Assembly: GCA_945933905.1 (NCBI GenBank)
Contig: CAMEQX010000085.1
Location: forward strand, 1 to 6,159
Source: an uncultured Clostridia bacterium
GTDB lineage: Bacteria; Bacillota; Clostridia; Oscillospirales; Ruminococcaceae
Direction: 5' to 3'
DNA: 6,159 bases
Part shown: piece after piece, positions 1 to 5,987 of the stretch
How the letters are laid out: each line of letters begins with the position of its first letter
Numbering within the stretch: the stretch's first letter is position 1
Notes under the pieces: model-generated
Told to the model about the DNA's origin: nothing
The model's database searches: none
What the model saw: only the letters and a program-made list of their open reading frames with translations
Made by a program: the position numbers and the translations under genes

Positions 1-1
1 G

Positions 2-67
2 TCTTGCGAGGAGCTTTCATCGCAGTCGAAGATTATGCTGGAAATGGTAGAAAAGCTGAAGGTTTAA
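2..67 (+). CDS. C-terminal end of a probable methyl-accepting chemotaxis protein (partial)
   Basis: Only the last 21 codons and a TAA stop (65-67) are inside the window. Reading from base 2, the peptide begins SCEELSSQSK and ends EMVEKLKV. An 'EELSSQ(A/S)..L.EMV.KFK' ending is typical of the extreme C-terminus of methyl-accepting chemotaxis proteins, where the antiparallel cytoplasmic coiled coil finishes. In such proteins the coiled coil signals to CheA/CheW at the membrane-distal tip. A hairpin with a T-run on this strand follows about 20 bases after the stop, as expected for the end of a transcription unit. The gene is convergent with the sigma-factor operon. The call rests on a short match recognised by eye, and another coiled-coil protein is possible. 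An overlapping reading frame starting at base 4 was judged a shadow. Confidence 0.6.
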   Translation, partial: SCEELSSQSKIMLEMVEKLKV

Positions 68-87
68 TCGAAAAATCGCATAAAATC

Positions 88-115
88 ACGGGCTGTCGAG
101 AAATCAACAGCCCGT
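88..115. terminator. Bidirectional intrinsic terminator between convergent genes
   Basis: A 9-bp perfect stem (ACGGGCTGT at 88-96 pairing with ACAGCCCGT at 107-115) encloses a 10-base loop. On the plus strand it runs into TTTTGTTAT, a fair U-tract that would end the chemotaxis-receptor transcript. On the minus strand the stem is followed by GATTTTAT, a weaker U-run, and it sits only 7 bases past the stop of the second sigma factor. It therefore probably serves both converging transcripts. It is the only hairpin-plus-U-run I see at the end of the dgt-dnaG-rpoD-rpoD2 operon. Confidence 0.8.
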
Positions 116-122
116 TTTGTTA

Positions 123-1190
123 TCAATCCAAAAAGACCTTGAGCGCTTTGCTCTTGCCTTGCGTTCTCAGCTTGCGGAGCGCTTTCGCCTCAATCTGACG
201 AATTCTCTCCCGCGTCACCTTAAACTGCCGCCCAACCTCTTCGAGAGTATGCGAGCGGTCGTAGCCCACGCCATACCTGAACTTCAGCACCTCGCGCTCT
301 CTTTCGGGGAGCGTGTTGAGCGCCTTGTTGAGCTCGTCCTTGAACACCGCTTTCATCGCTGCGTCAATCGGCGCGGGGGCGTCCTCGTCGGGAATGAAAT
401 CGCCCAGATAGCTGTCCTCCTCCTCACCAACAGGCGCTTCCAGCGAAACAGGGTCCTGCGCAATTCTGATAATCTCACGCACCTTGTCCGCGCTCATATT
501 CACCTCGCGGGAAATCTCATCGATTGTCGGCTCGTGACCGTTTTTGTGAAGGAGATAATTCTGCGCCTTCTTCACCTTTGAAATGGTTTCAACCATATGA
601 ACGGGAATGCGGATTGTCCTTGCTTGGTCGGCAATCGCGCGGGTTATCGCCTGTCTAATCCACCAAGTCGCGTAGGTCGAGAATTTATAGCCTTTCGTGT
701 GGTCGAATTTCTCGACAGCCTTGATAAGTCCGCTGTAACCCTCCTGAATTAAGTCGAGAAGCGGCATTCCGCGCCCGACATAATGCTTTGCAATACTGAC
801 AACCAGTCTCATATTCGCGACAATCAGCCTCTCTCGAGCCGCCTCGTCGCCCTCGGAAATTCTCTGCGCGAGCTCAACCTCCTCCTCGGGCTTGAGCAGA
901 GGAATTCTGCCGATTTCCCGAAGATGAATTTTCACGGGGTCGTCGATAGCCGCGCCGTTTTGATAATCTTCACCGTTATCATCGGGGATTTCAAGCGCCT
1001 TGTTCAAGTCCTCTTCCACGACAAAATCGTCTTCAATCTTGATATTATTCTGGTCGAGAAACTCGTTAAGCTTGTCGATATCGATATCAGCCTCGTCGAT
1101 AACGCTGTAAATTTCGCGGGCGCTCATTGTACCTGTCTGCTTGCCTTTTTCAAGGAGTTCGTTGAAGATGTTCTTTTCGTTATTGTTCAT
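123..1190 (-). CDS. Second RpoD/SigA-type sigma-70 factor (tandem paralog of the primary sigma)
   Basis: This is an RNA polymerase sigma factor of 355 residues. It has a region 1.1-like N-terminus (about residues 8-56), region 1.2 from [17 protein letters not shown] (about 83), regions 2.1-2.4 (about 127-195) including [15 protein letters not shown], region 3 (about 205-265), and a region 4.2 helix-turn-helix [18 protein letters not shown] (about 325-342). It is intact, with no frameshift or internal stop. It differs from canonical primary sigmas in several places: QEGYSG for QEGN(I/L/V)G in region 2.2 (Tyr152), DHTKG for DYTKG, DSYLGDF for DSHLGDF in the sigma finger (Tyr261), FRYGV for LRFGL in region 4, and [14 protein letters not shown] for the usual RHPxRSKxLRDFLE tail. 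The promoter-contacting residues of 2.4 and 4.2 are unchanged. I chose the ATG at 1190 because the Shine-Dalgarno (1198-1203) lies 7 bases before it; the in-frame ATG at 1196 would leave only 1 base. It follows the other sigma gene by 40 bp with no clear promoter or terminator between, so co-transcription is likely. The sigma-70 family call is secure; whether it acts as a group 1 or group 2 factor is open. Confidence 0.95.
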   Translation of the reverse strand: MNNNEKNIFNELLEKGKQTGTMSAREIYSVIDEADIDIDKLNEFLDQNNIKIEDDFVVEEDLNKALEIPDDNGEDYQNGAAIDDPVKIHLREIGRIPLLKPEEEVELAQRISEGDEAARERLIVANMRLVVSIAKHYVGRGMPLLDLIQEGYSGLIKAVEKFDHTKGYKFSTYATWWIRQAITRAIADQARTIRIPVHMVETISKVKKAQNYLLHKNGHEPTIDEISREVNMSADKVREIIRIAQDPVSLEAPVGEEEDSYLGDFIPDEDAPAPIDAAMKAVFKDELNKALNTLPEREREVLKFRYGVGYDRSHTLEEVGRQFKVTRERIRQIEAKALRKLRTQGKSKALKVFLD

Positions 1191-1197
1191 CAGCATA

Positions 1198-1203
1198 TCC
1201 TTT
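1198..1203 (-). promoter_or_regulatory. Ribosome binding site that fixes the start of the second sigma gene
   Basis: AAAGGA on the minus strand lies 7 bases before the ATG at 1190 but only 1 base before the in-frame ATG at 1196. The downstream ATG is therefore the better start, giving a protein beginning MNNNEKNIF. Confidence 0.65.
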
Positions 1204-1230
1204 CAACAGATATTACAATATATGTAACGA

Positions 1231-2316
1231 TTATTCCAAAAAATCACGGAGCTTTTTGCTGCGCGTCGGGTGACGGAGCTTGCGAAGCGCCTTTGTTTCA
1301 ATCTGGCGAATTCTCTCACGGGTGACGTGAAACTCAAGTCCAACCTCCTCGAGAGTTCTCTGCCTGCCGTCGATAAGCCCGAAACGGAGAATAATAACCC
1401 TGCGCTCTCTGTCGGAGAGCGTATCGAGAATATCGCTGAGCATTTGTTTAAGCATACTGTTGCAAGCCTCGTCTGCGGGCGCGGGAGCGTCGTCATCGGG
1501 GATAAAATCACCGAGATGGCTGTCCTCCTCCTCGCCGATAGGCGTTTCAAGCGAAACGGGGTCCTGCGCAAGCCGAATAATCTCGCGAACCTTGTCCGTG
1601 GACATTCCGAGATACTGCGCTATTTCTTCTTCGGTCGGCTCGCTTCCGTTCTCGTGGAGAAGGAAGGTTTCCGCCTTTTTAACTCTGGAAATTGTTTCAA
1701 CCATATGAACGGGAATGCGAATGGTTCTCGCCTGGTCGGCGATAGCGCGGGTTATTGCCTGTCTAATCCACCAAGTCGCGTAGGTCGAGAACTTAAATCC
1801 CTTCGTATAGTCGAACTTTTCGACAGCCTTTATCAGCCCGACATTTCCCTCCTGAATTAAATCGAGGAACTGCATACCTCTGCGAACATATTTTTTCGCG
1901 ATGCTGACAACAAGGCGCAGATTTGCCTCGGAAAGACGCTTTTTCGCATACTCGTCGCCTGTCGCCATACGCGCGGCAAGGTCGATTTCCTCCTCGGTTG
2001 AAAGCAGCGGAATTCTGCCGATTTCCTTGAGATAGAGCTTGACGGAATCGTCCGCTAATATCGCGTCGGAATCGGGATTGTCGTCGTCTCTTTCGGCGTA
2101 ATCGAGAATGCTGTCGATATCAAAATCCGCGTCAAAGTTATCGACAATTTTGATATCCATTCCGGTTATTCTGTCGAAAATGTTGTTGATTTTTTCCGCG
2201 TCAAAGTTGAGTTCTTCCAGTACGTCTGTAATCTCCTTCGCGGTAAGGCTGCCCTTTTTCTTTCCCTGTTTAAACAGTTCTTCCAAAGAGTCTGACGTTC
2301 TTGCGTGTTCGGACAT
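1231..2316 (-). CDS. rpoD: Primary RNA polymerase sigma factor RpoD (SigA)
   Basis: This is the housekeeping sigma-70 factor of RNA polymerase, which gives the enzyme specificity for -10/-35 promoters. The 361-residue protein has region 1.1 (about 10-60: [20 protein letters not shown]), an acidic linker (about 62-88), region 1.2 from [16 protein letters not shown] (about 90), regions 2.1-2.4 (about 131-200) with [14 protein letters not shown] and [15 protein letters not shown], region 3 with the sigma-finger motif [17 protein letters not shown] (about 262-278), and region 4.2 [20 protein letters not shown] ending [11 protein letters not shown]. All positions I expect to be invariant in primary sigmas look canonical, and the length is normal for Firmicutes SigA. 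Its ATG shares one base with the dnaG stop (TAATG), so translation is probably coupled to dnaG. A close paralog follows 40 bp downstream. Of the two, this copy is the better candidate for the essential sigma because it matches the family consensus throughout. Confidence 0.97.
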   Translation of the reverse strand: MSEHARTSDSLEELFKQGKKKGSLTAKEITDVLEELNFDAEKINNIFDRITGMDIKIVDNFDADFDIDSILDYAERDDDNPDSDAILADDSVKLYLKEIGRIPLLSTEEEIDLAARMATGDEYAKKRLSEANLRLVVSIAKKYVRRGMQFLDLIQEGNVGLIKAVEKFDYTKGFKFSTYATWWIRQAITRAIADQARTIRIPVHMVETISRVKKAETFLLHENGSEPTEEEIAQYLGMSTDKVREIIRLAQDPVSLETPIGEEEDSHLGDFIPDDDAPAPADEACNSMLKQMLSDILDTLSDRERRVIILRFGLIDGRQRTLEEVGLEFHVTRERIRQIETKALRKLRHPTRSKKLRDFLE

Positions 2317-4064
2317 TATTTCTTCTTCTCCTTCTGACTTGCCGCAAATTTCAGCAGCTCGTCGAGTGTCATATCTTCTGCCTGCTTTTGTTCTTTTTTC
2401 TCGTTAAATCTGTTGAGAACCTCAATATAATCGCTCAAAGCCGCTTCGTCAAAGGCAAAGGCGGCGTCGTTTACTATACCCGTTATTCTGCCCATTTGCG
2501 CGCTGTCAAATTCCTCGTTAAACGCAGAAATATCAGGCGATAAACCCATTTTCAGCTGTTTTGCCAAAAATTCGTAAACATTTTTATTAAATTCGGTTGC
2601 AAATCCACCCGAAAGCCGTTTTTCAATGCTCTCCAGCTTCTCGGGATTGTGAAACAAAAAGCAGATTATCCCGCGCTCCGCCTTCTCCTCGCGCGGCGTT
2701 TTAAGCGCGTCGGGATTGACGGTATCCTTTTTGTTCGGGTGAATAAGCTCGCCGGTTTCGCGTTTTTTCGCGTAAAAACCGTTCTTGCGTATCTGCGAAT
2801 CAACGGCACGCCTTACGGTATCCGCGGGAATATCGCACATTCGCGCCGCTCTCGAAATGAAAACCTCTCGGTCAAGCGGGTTGTTTATCCCCGCGAGGAA
2901 CGCCACGGCTTTCTTGATAAACGCGCTTTTGCCGTCGTCCGTGAGCAAATCAAGACCGTTTGCCAGCTTGTCCATTTCGTATGAAATAGCGCTTCCCGAG
3001 TTCTCGATAAGCGAGCGGAAAGCGTCCGCGCCGAATTTCTTGATGTACTCGTCGGGGTCCTTCGCGCCCTCCATTTTGAGCACGCGCGCGTTCACTCCCG
3101 CTTCCGCGAACAGATTTATCCCGCGCGAAGCGGCTTTCTGCCCCGCTTCATCGCTGTCGTAGGACAAAATCACTTCCTTTTTGCCCATACGCGAAATCAG
3201 ATTTGCCTGCTCCGAGGTGAAGGACGTTCCGAGAGAGGCCACCGCGCTGTCAAAGCCCGCCTGGTGCATTGAAATCACGTCCATATACCCCTCGCAGAGT
3301 ATGAAATAATCGGCTTTTGAGTTCTTGGAATAATTCAGCGCAAACAGCATTCCGCGCTTCTTGAACACCATCGTTTCATCGGAATTCAGGTATTTCGGCG
3401 TTTTTTTGTCCTCGGAGAGCGTTCTCCCGCCAAAGCCGACGATATTTCCGCGCAAATCCACAATCGGAAACATCACGCGGTTGCGGAATTTGTCGTACAT
3501 TTTGTTGTTGTTTTGAGCAAGCAAAGCCGCGTCCGCAAGCTCAAAATCCGAAAACCCAAGCCCTTTCATATAGAAGTGGAGCTTGTGGTAATCGTCCTCG
3601 GCAAATCCCAGCCCGAAGCGCTTTATCGTGTCAAGCGAAAGCCCGCGGTCCCTGAGATAATCAAGTCCCGCCTTGCCCTCGGGCGAAAACAGCTTTTTGT
3701 AGAAATATTTGCCTGCCTCGCGGTTCATCTCGTAGAGCCGTCTGCGCTTTTGCGCGCTTTGGTCGTTGGCGTCCTCGGGCATCGGCATTCCCGCTCGCTG
3801 CGCCAGAAACCGCACCGCCTCGATATAGTCAAGGCTCTCAATCAACCGAATAAAATTCACCACATCGCCGCCCGCTCCGCAGCCGAAGCAATAAAAGCTC
3901 TGCGTTTGCGGGTAAAAGTGACAGGACGGCGTTTTTTCCGTGTGAAACGGGCAGCGGCAAGAATAAGTGCTGCCCGAATGTTTTAGTTCAACATAACTCT
4001 GCGCGACCGAAATTATATCGTTGTTGTCACGCAGCTCCTGTAAAAATCCCTCGGGTAAAGCCAT
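2316..4064 (-). CDS. dnaG: DNA primase DnaG
   Basis: DnaG makes the short RNA primers for replication at the fork, working with the DnaB-type helicase. The 582-residue protein starts [17 protein letters not shown]. The CHC2 zinc-binding domain has ligands Cys38, His41 (CPFH), Cys59 and Cys62 (CFGCG). The RNA-polymerase core follows with its basic motif ([20 protein letters not shown], about 195-214), then the TOPRIM metal site: Glu259 in EGYMD, and Asp303 and Asp305 in [15 protein letters not shown] follows at about 335. The C-terminal third (about 440-582), weakly conserved and ending in a lysine-rich tail, corresponds to the helicase-binding domain. All catalytic residues are present and length is normal. 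An upstream in-frame ATG at 4121 would add 19 residues and overlap dgt by 46 bases. The ATG at 4064 is preferred because GAGGG (4071-4075) sits 6 bases before it and because the zinc ligands then fall where they do in other bacterial primases. It lies 11 bp after dgt and overlaps rpoD by one base. Confidence 0.97.
   Translation of the reverse strand: MALPEGFLQELRDNNDIISVAQSYVELKHSGSTYSCRCPFHTEKTPSCHFYPQTQSFYCFGCGAGGDVVNFIRLIESLDYIEAVRFLAQRAGMPMPEDANDQSAQKRRRLYEMNREAGKYFYKKLFSPEGKAGLDYLRDRGLSLDTIKRFGLGFAEDDYHKLHFYMKGLGFSDFELADAALLAQNNNKMYDKFRNRVMFPIVDLRGNIVGFGGRTLSEDKKTPKYLNSDETMVFKKRGMLFALNYSKNSKADYFILCEGYMDVISMHQAGFDSAVASLGTSFTSEQANLISRMGKKEVILSYDSDEAGQKAASRGINLFAEAGVNARVLKMEGAKDPDEYIKKFGADAFRSLIENSGSAISYEMDKLANGLDLLTDDGKSAFIKKAVAFLAGINNPLDREVFISRAARMCDIPADTVRRAVDSQIRKNGFYAKKRETGELIHPNKKDTVNPDALKTPREEKAERGIICFLFHNPEKLESIEKRLSGGFATEFNKNVYEFLAKQLKMGLSPDISAFNEEFDSAQMGRITGIVNDAAFAFDEAALSDYIEVLNRFNEKKEQKQAEDMTLDELLKFAASQKEKKK
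2328..2333 (-). promoter_or_regulatory. rpoD ribosome binding site inside the dnaG tail
   Basis: AAGGAG on the minus strand lies within the last codons of dnaG, where it encodes Lys-Glu of the QKEKKK tail. It is 11 bases from the rpoD ATG, slightly longer than optimal, in a purine-only stretch. With the TAATG stop/start overlap this supports translational coupling between primase and sigma factor. Confidence 0.7.
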
Positions 4065-4070
4065 TTTCCG

Positions 4071-4075
4071 CCCTC
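4071..4075 (-). promoter_or_regulatory. Ribosome binding site that fixes the dnaG start
   Basis: GAGGG on the minus strand lies between the dgt stop and the ATG at 4064, with 6 bases of spacing. It decides against the longer in-frame start at 4121, which is buried inside dgt. Confidence 0.65.
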
Positions 4076-5089
4076 TTAAATTCCCATTATATAACCCGAA
4101 TTCCAGCCGCGCGGTATGCAAAGCGTTCTGAAATAATCGATTGCGTATTCATCGGTCATTCCGCTGATGAAATCGCCCACGGCTCTCGGCAAGCCGTCCC
4201 GCTCGGAAAGCTCGAGATAAAGCCGCGGGAGCTTGTCCTTGTTGTTCAAAAAATAGCCGTAGAGGTACTCGATAATAAACGAAGCTTTGTCCTTTTCGGC
4301 AACCGTCGGCGCCGCCCTGTACACCTTCTCAAACATAAACGCGCGAAGCTCGTCGTGAGCACTTTGGGTTTCCGCGTCCATTTTGATTTCCGCGCCGCTG
4401 TTCTCGATAAGGCTGCGGACAAGACTTGTGATGCGCTCGGTTTTGGTTTTCCCGAGAACTTTAAGCGGGCGCTCGGGAAGCATATTTTGGGTGATAACGC
4501 TGCCTCGGATAGCGTCCTCGATGTCGTGGTTAATATAGGCAATTTTGTCGCAAAACCGCACAACCATACCCTCTCGCGTTGCCGGAGCAGCCGCGCCGGT
4601 GTGGGTTAAAATTCCGTCGATGACTTCAAAAGTGAGGTTCAGCCCGTGACCGTCCTTTTCGATGACCTCAACCACGCGCTTGCTCTGTTCATTGTGCGCA
4701 AAACCGCCGTCGAGGAGTTTTGCAAGCGCACGCTCACCGTCGTGACCGAAAGGCGTGTGACCGAGGTCGTGACCGAGCGCGATTGCCTCCGTCAAATCCT
4801 CGTTCAGCCCGAGCGCCTTTGCCACGGTTCGCGCGATTTGGCTCACCTCAAGCGTATGCGTGAGCCGCGTGCGATAGTGGTCGCCGAGCGGTATCAGAAA
4901 AACCTGAGTTTTGTGCTTTAGTCTGCGAAAGGAGTTGCAATGGATAATCCTGTCGCGGTCGCGCATAAAATCCGTCCGAAAATCGCACGGCTTCTCATAC
5001 ACGGCACGCCCGCGGCTCATATCGGCGCGGCACGCGAATTCGCTTAAAATCAAGCGTTCGTTCTCCATAATCCGTTCGCGCGGCAGCAT
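4076..5089 (-). CDS. dgt: Deoxyguanosinetriphosphate triphosphohydrolase-like HD-domain protein
   Basis: This is an HD-superfamily dNTP triphosphohydrolase, which cleaves a dNTP to the deoxynucleoside and inorganic triphosphate and so tunes dNTP pools. In the 337-residue form the RDRDRIIHCNSFRRLKHKTQ signature (about 44-63) is followed by the metal/catalytic set His78 (RLTHTLEVSQIA), His107-Asp108 (ALGHDLGHTPFGHDGE) and Asp181 (FCDKIAYINHDIEDAI). All HD ligands are present. It belongs to the short clade common in Clostridia, not the ~500-residue E. coli type, so its preferred dNTP cannot be assumed to be dGTP. The ATG at 5089 is preferred: GAGGGGAG (5098-5105) lies 8 bases upstream, and the reading MLPRERIMENERLILS aligns end to end with my recollection of homolog N-termini. 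An in-frame TTG at 5107 overlaps that site, and an ATG at 5068 has little upstream support. It is the first gene of the dgt-dnaG-rpoD-rpoD2 operon, with dnaG 11 bp downstream. Confidence 0.93.
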   Translation of the reverse strand: MLPRERIMENERLILSEFACRADMSRGRAVYEKPCDFRTDFMRDRDRIIHCNSFRRLKHKTQVFLIPLGDHYRTRLTHTLEVSQIARTVAKALGLNEDLTEAIALGHDLGHTPFGHDGERALAKLLDGGFAHNEQSKRVVEVIEKDGHGLNLTFEVIDGILTHTGAAAPATREGMVVRFCDKIAYINHDIEDAIRGSVITQNMLPERPLKVLGKTKTERITSLVRSLIENSGAEIKMDAETQSAHDELRAFMFEKVYRAAPTVAEKDKASFIIEYLYGYFLNNKDKLPRLYLELSERDGLPRAVGDFISGMTDEYAIDYFRTLCIPRGWNSGYIMGI

Positions 5090-5097
5090 TTCCCCCA

Positions 5098-5105
5098 CTC
5101 CCCTC
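5098..5105 (-). promoter_or_regulatory. dgt ribosome binding site
   Basis: GAGGGGAG on the minus strand is a strong purine-rich Shine-Dalgarno sequence 8 bases before the ATG at 5089. It overlaps the alternative TTG start at 5107, which argues against that start. Confidence 0.7.
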
Positions 5106-5124
5106 AAAAAATTTCTTCTGTTTA

Positions 5125-5130
5125 TTTATA
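5125..5130 (-). promoter_or_regulatory. Possible -10 box for the dgt-dnaG-rpoD operon
   Basis: TATAAA on the minus strand matches 5 of 6 bases of TATAAT. It sits in an AT-rich stretch that would give a leader of about 28 bases before dgt. I find no convincing -35 hexamer at 16-18 bp. An A7 tract (5153-5159 on the minus strand) and two operator-like dyads lie just upstream, so the promoter might depend on an activator or UP element. Tentative. Confidence 0.35.
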
Positions 5131-5161
5131 CAATTTTCGACCTTTGAAAACCTTTTTTTGC

Positions 5162-5194
5162 GCAGAAATTTCAGCATTTTGCATAAATTTCAGC
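5162..5194. promoter_or_regulatory. Tandem pair of operator-like dyads upstream of dgt
   Basis: Two 14-bp elements, GCAGAAATTTCAGC (5162-5175) and GCATAAATTTCAGC (5181-5194), match at 13 of 14 positions and are separated by 5 bp, a 19-bp period. The first is a near-perfect palindrome of the form GC-N-GAAATTTC-N-GC; the second has one further break. If the -10-like box at 5125-5130 is real, the pair lies about 44 to 76 bp before the transcription start, where activators commonly bind. No known regulator's consensus was recognised, and no transcription-factor gene is nearby. Regulatory function is inferred only from the geometry. Confidence 0.4.
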
Positions 5195-5221
5195 GCAGGA
5201 TTTTGTTTAATTCAACGACAA

Positions 5222-5253
5222 GCTTTCCTTTCCCGAAACCGCCGCAAACGGCT
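5222..5253. repeat. Intergenic palindromic repeat, copy 1
   Basis: This 32-bp unit matches copy 2 (64 bp to the right) at 30 of 32 positions, with CTTTCCCGAAACCGCC as the core. Within the unit GCCG-CAAA-CGGC forms a small 4-bp hairpin. Downstream, GCGGGTTTTCGG (5268-5279) can pair back with CCGAAACCGC (5233-5242) with two bulges, and GCAAG-G-CTTGC (5259-5269) forms an inner palindrome. The whole unit is thus a folded structure of about 45 bp. It lies between yigZ and dgt and encodes nothing credible. Confidence 0.75.
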
Positions 5254-5285
5254 TTACAGCAAGGCTTGCGGGTTTTCGGAGAGCG

Positions 5286-5317
5286 GCTTTTCTTTCCCGA
5301 AACCGCCACAAACGGCT
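5286..5317. repeat. Intergenic palindromic repeat, copy 2
   Basis: This is the second copy of the 32-bp unit. Here the pairing partner is cleaner: GAAACCGC (5299-5306) and GCGGTTTC (5324-5331) form a perfect 8-bp stem around a 17-base loop. No T-run follows on either strand, so it is not an ordinary intrinsic terminator. The copy ends 24 bp after the yigZ stop codon in transcript order, so the hairpin could act as a 3'-end stabiliser of the yigZ mRNA. It may equally be one member of a dispersed REP/MITE-like family. Confidence 0.75.
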
Positions 5318-5341
5318 CTGCAAGCGGTTTCAACGAAAAAT

Positions 5342-5962
5342 TCACGCGAAATCAACCCAGCTTTTCTCCTTCTCCTCAACGCTGACTTTCCCGTTGCACG
5401 CGTCAACCAAGCGGTTTCTGAGCTGCTCGGAGAGCTCCGCGCGAACGTGAACGCAAACCGTCACTTGCTCGGAGAAATCCTCGGAAAACACCCTCGCGCC
5501 GAGCTCCGCGAAAATTGCCGCAAGCCGCCCGTAAAGCGCGTAGTCAAGCGAAATCTCCACCAAAACCGCCTCGCACATCAGCTTGATTTCCGCAGCGTTC
5601 ACGGCGTCCTTCGCGCCCTTGGCGTACGCCCGCGTGAGACCGCCCGCGCCGAGCAAAATCCCGCCGAAATACCGCGTCACAACGCACGCGATATCAGTCA
5701 GCCCCTCCTTGCGCAGAACCTCGTAAATCGGCGCGCCCGCGGTACCTTGCGGCTCGCCGTCGTCGGAATGGCGCGCCGTGTTGTTCTCGCGCAGTATGTA
5801 CGCGTAGCAGTTGTGCCGCGCCTTCGGGTGCATCGCGCGAATTTCCGCGACAAATTTCACCGCCTCTTCCTCCGTCGAAACAGGCGCGAGATAGCCGATA
5901 AACTCAGATTTCTTCTCGATAAAACGCGCCTCGCAGCGCCCCGCAATCGTTTTGTACTCCAA
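5342..5962 (-). CDS. YigZ/IMPACT family protein (UPF0029 plus DUF1949)
   Basis: The 206-residue protein belongs to the widespread YigZ family, related to eukaryotic IMPACT, which modulates Gcn2 signalling. The bacterial role is not firmly established, though a link to translation or ribosomes is suspected. The N-terminal UPF0029 domain (about 15-125) shows KKSEFIGYLAPV, HPKARHNCYAYI, SDDGEPQGTAGAPI and the family signature from IYEVLRKEGLTD to TRYFGGILLGAGGL (78-109). The C-terminal DUF1949-like ferredoxin-fold domain covers about 132-198. Length matches E. coli YigZ (about 204). Translation starts at TTG (5962), as shown by AGGAG 6 bases upstream and by the lack of a nearby in-frame ATG with a ribosome binding site. 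It is separated from rpmE by a terminator and from dgt by a 252-bp spacer. It is probably its own transcription unit, although no terminator with a U-run follows it. Confidence 0.93.
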   Translation of the reverse strand: MEYKTIAGRCEARFIEKKSEFIGYLAPVSTEEEAVKFVAEIRAMHPKARHNCYAYILRENNTARHSDDGEPQGTAGAPIYEVLRKEGLTDIACVVTRYFGGILLGAGGLTRAYAKGAKDAVNAAEIKLMCEAVLVEISLDYALYGRLAAIFAELGARVFSEDFSEQVTVCVHVRAELSEQLRNRLVDACNGKVSVEEKEKSWVDFA

Positions 5963-5968
5963 ACTTTT

Positions 5969-5973
5969 CTCCT
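5969..5973 (-). promoter_or_regulatory. Ribosome binding site supporting the TTG start of the yigZ-family gene
   Basis: AGGAG on the minus strand lies 6 bases before the TTG at 5962. This supports TTG as the true initiator. A TATAAG sequence just upstream (5975-5980) resembles a -10 box but lacks a well-spaced -35. Confidence 0.7.
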
Positions 5974-5987
5974 AACTTATACAGCAA

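Noticed and set aside
4..198. Open plus-strand frame starting ATG... wait-free at base 4 (reads through the terminator)
   Set aside because: It runs through the hairpin terminator and into the antisense of the second sigma gene, has no recognisable domain, and begins at the window edge. The neighbouring frame gives a much more protein-like chemotaxis-receptor tail with a stop before the hairpin.
123..1190. Second sigma gene as a decaying pseudogene
   Set aside because: It is full length with no frameshift or stop, keeps all DNA-contacting residues and has its own ribosome binding site. Its substitutions cluster at functional interfaces and are not scattered.
783..1325. Plus-strand open frames opposite the sigma genes and dnaG
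   Set aside because: These are antisense shadows of strongly conserved proteins on the minus strand, without ribosome binding sites or recognisable domains.
4065..4121. Longer DnaG with a 19-residue N-terminal extension
   Set aside because: It overlaps dgt by 46 bases, lacks its own ribosome binding site, and would shift the zinc ligands away from their usual positions. A good Shine-Dalgarno precedes the ATG at 4064.
5105..5107. TTG start for dgt at 5107
   Set aside because: It lies inside the strong GAGGGGAG ribosome binding site that serves the ATG at 5089.
5222..5331. CRISPR array or yigZ terminator in the repeat region
   Set aside because: There are only two repeat copies, spaced irregularly for a CRISPR and with internal palindromes. 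There are no cas genes, and no T-run follows the hairpins on either strand.
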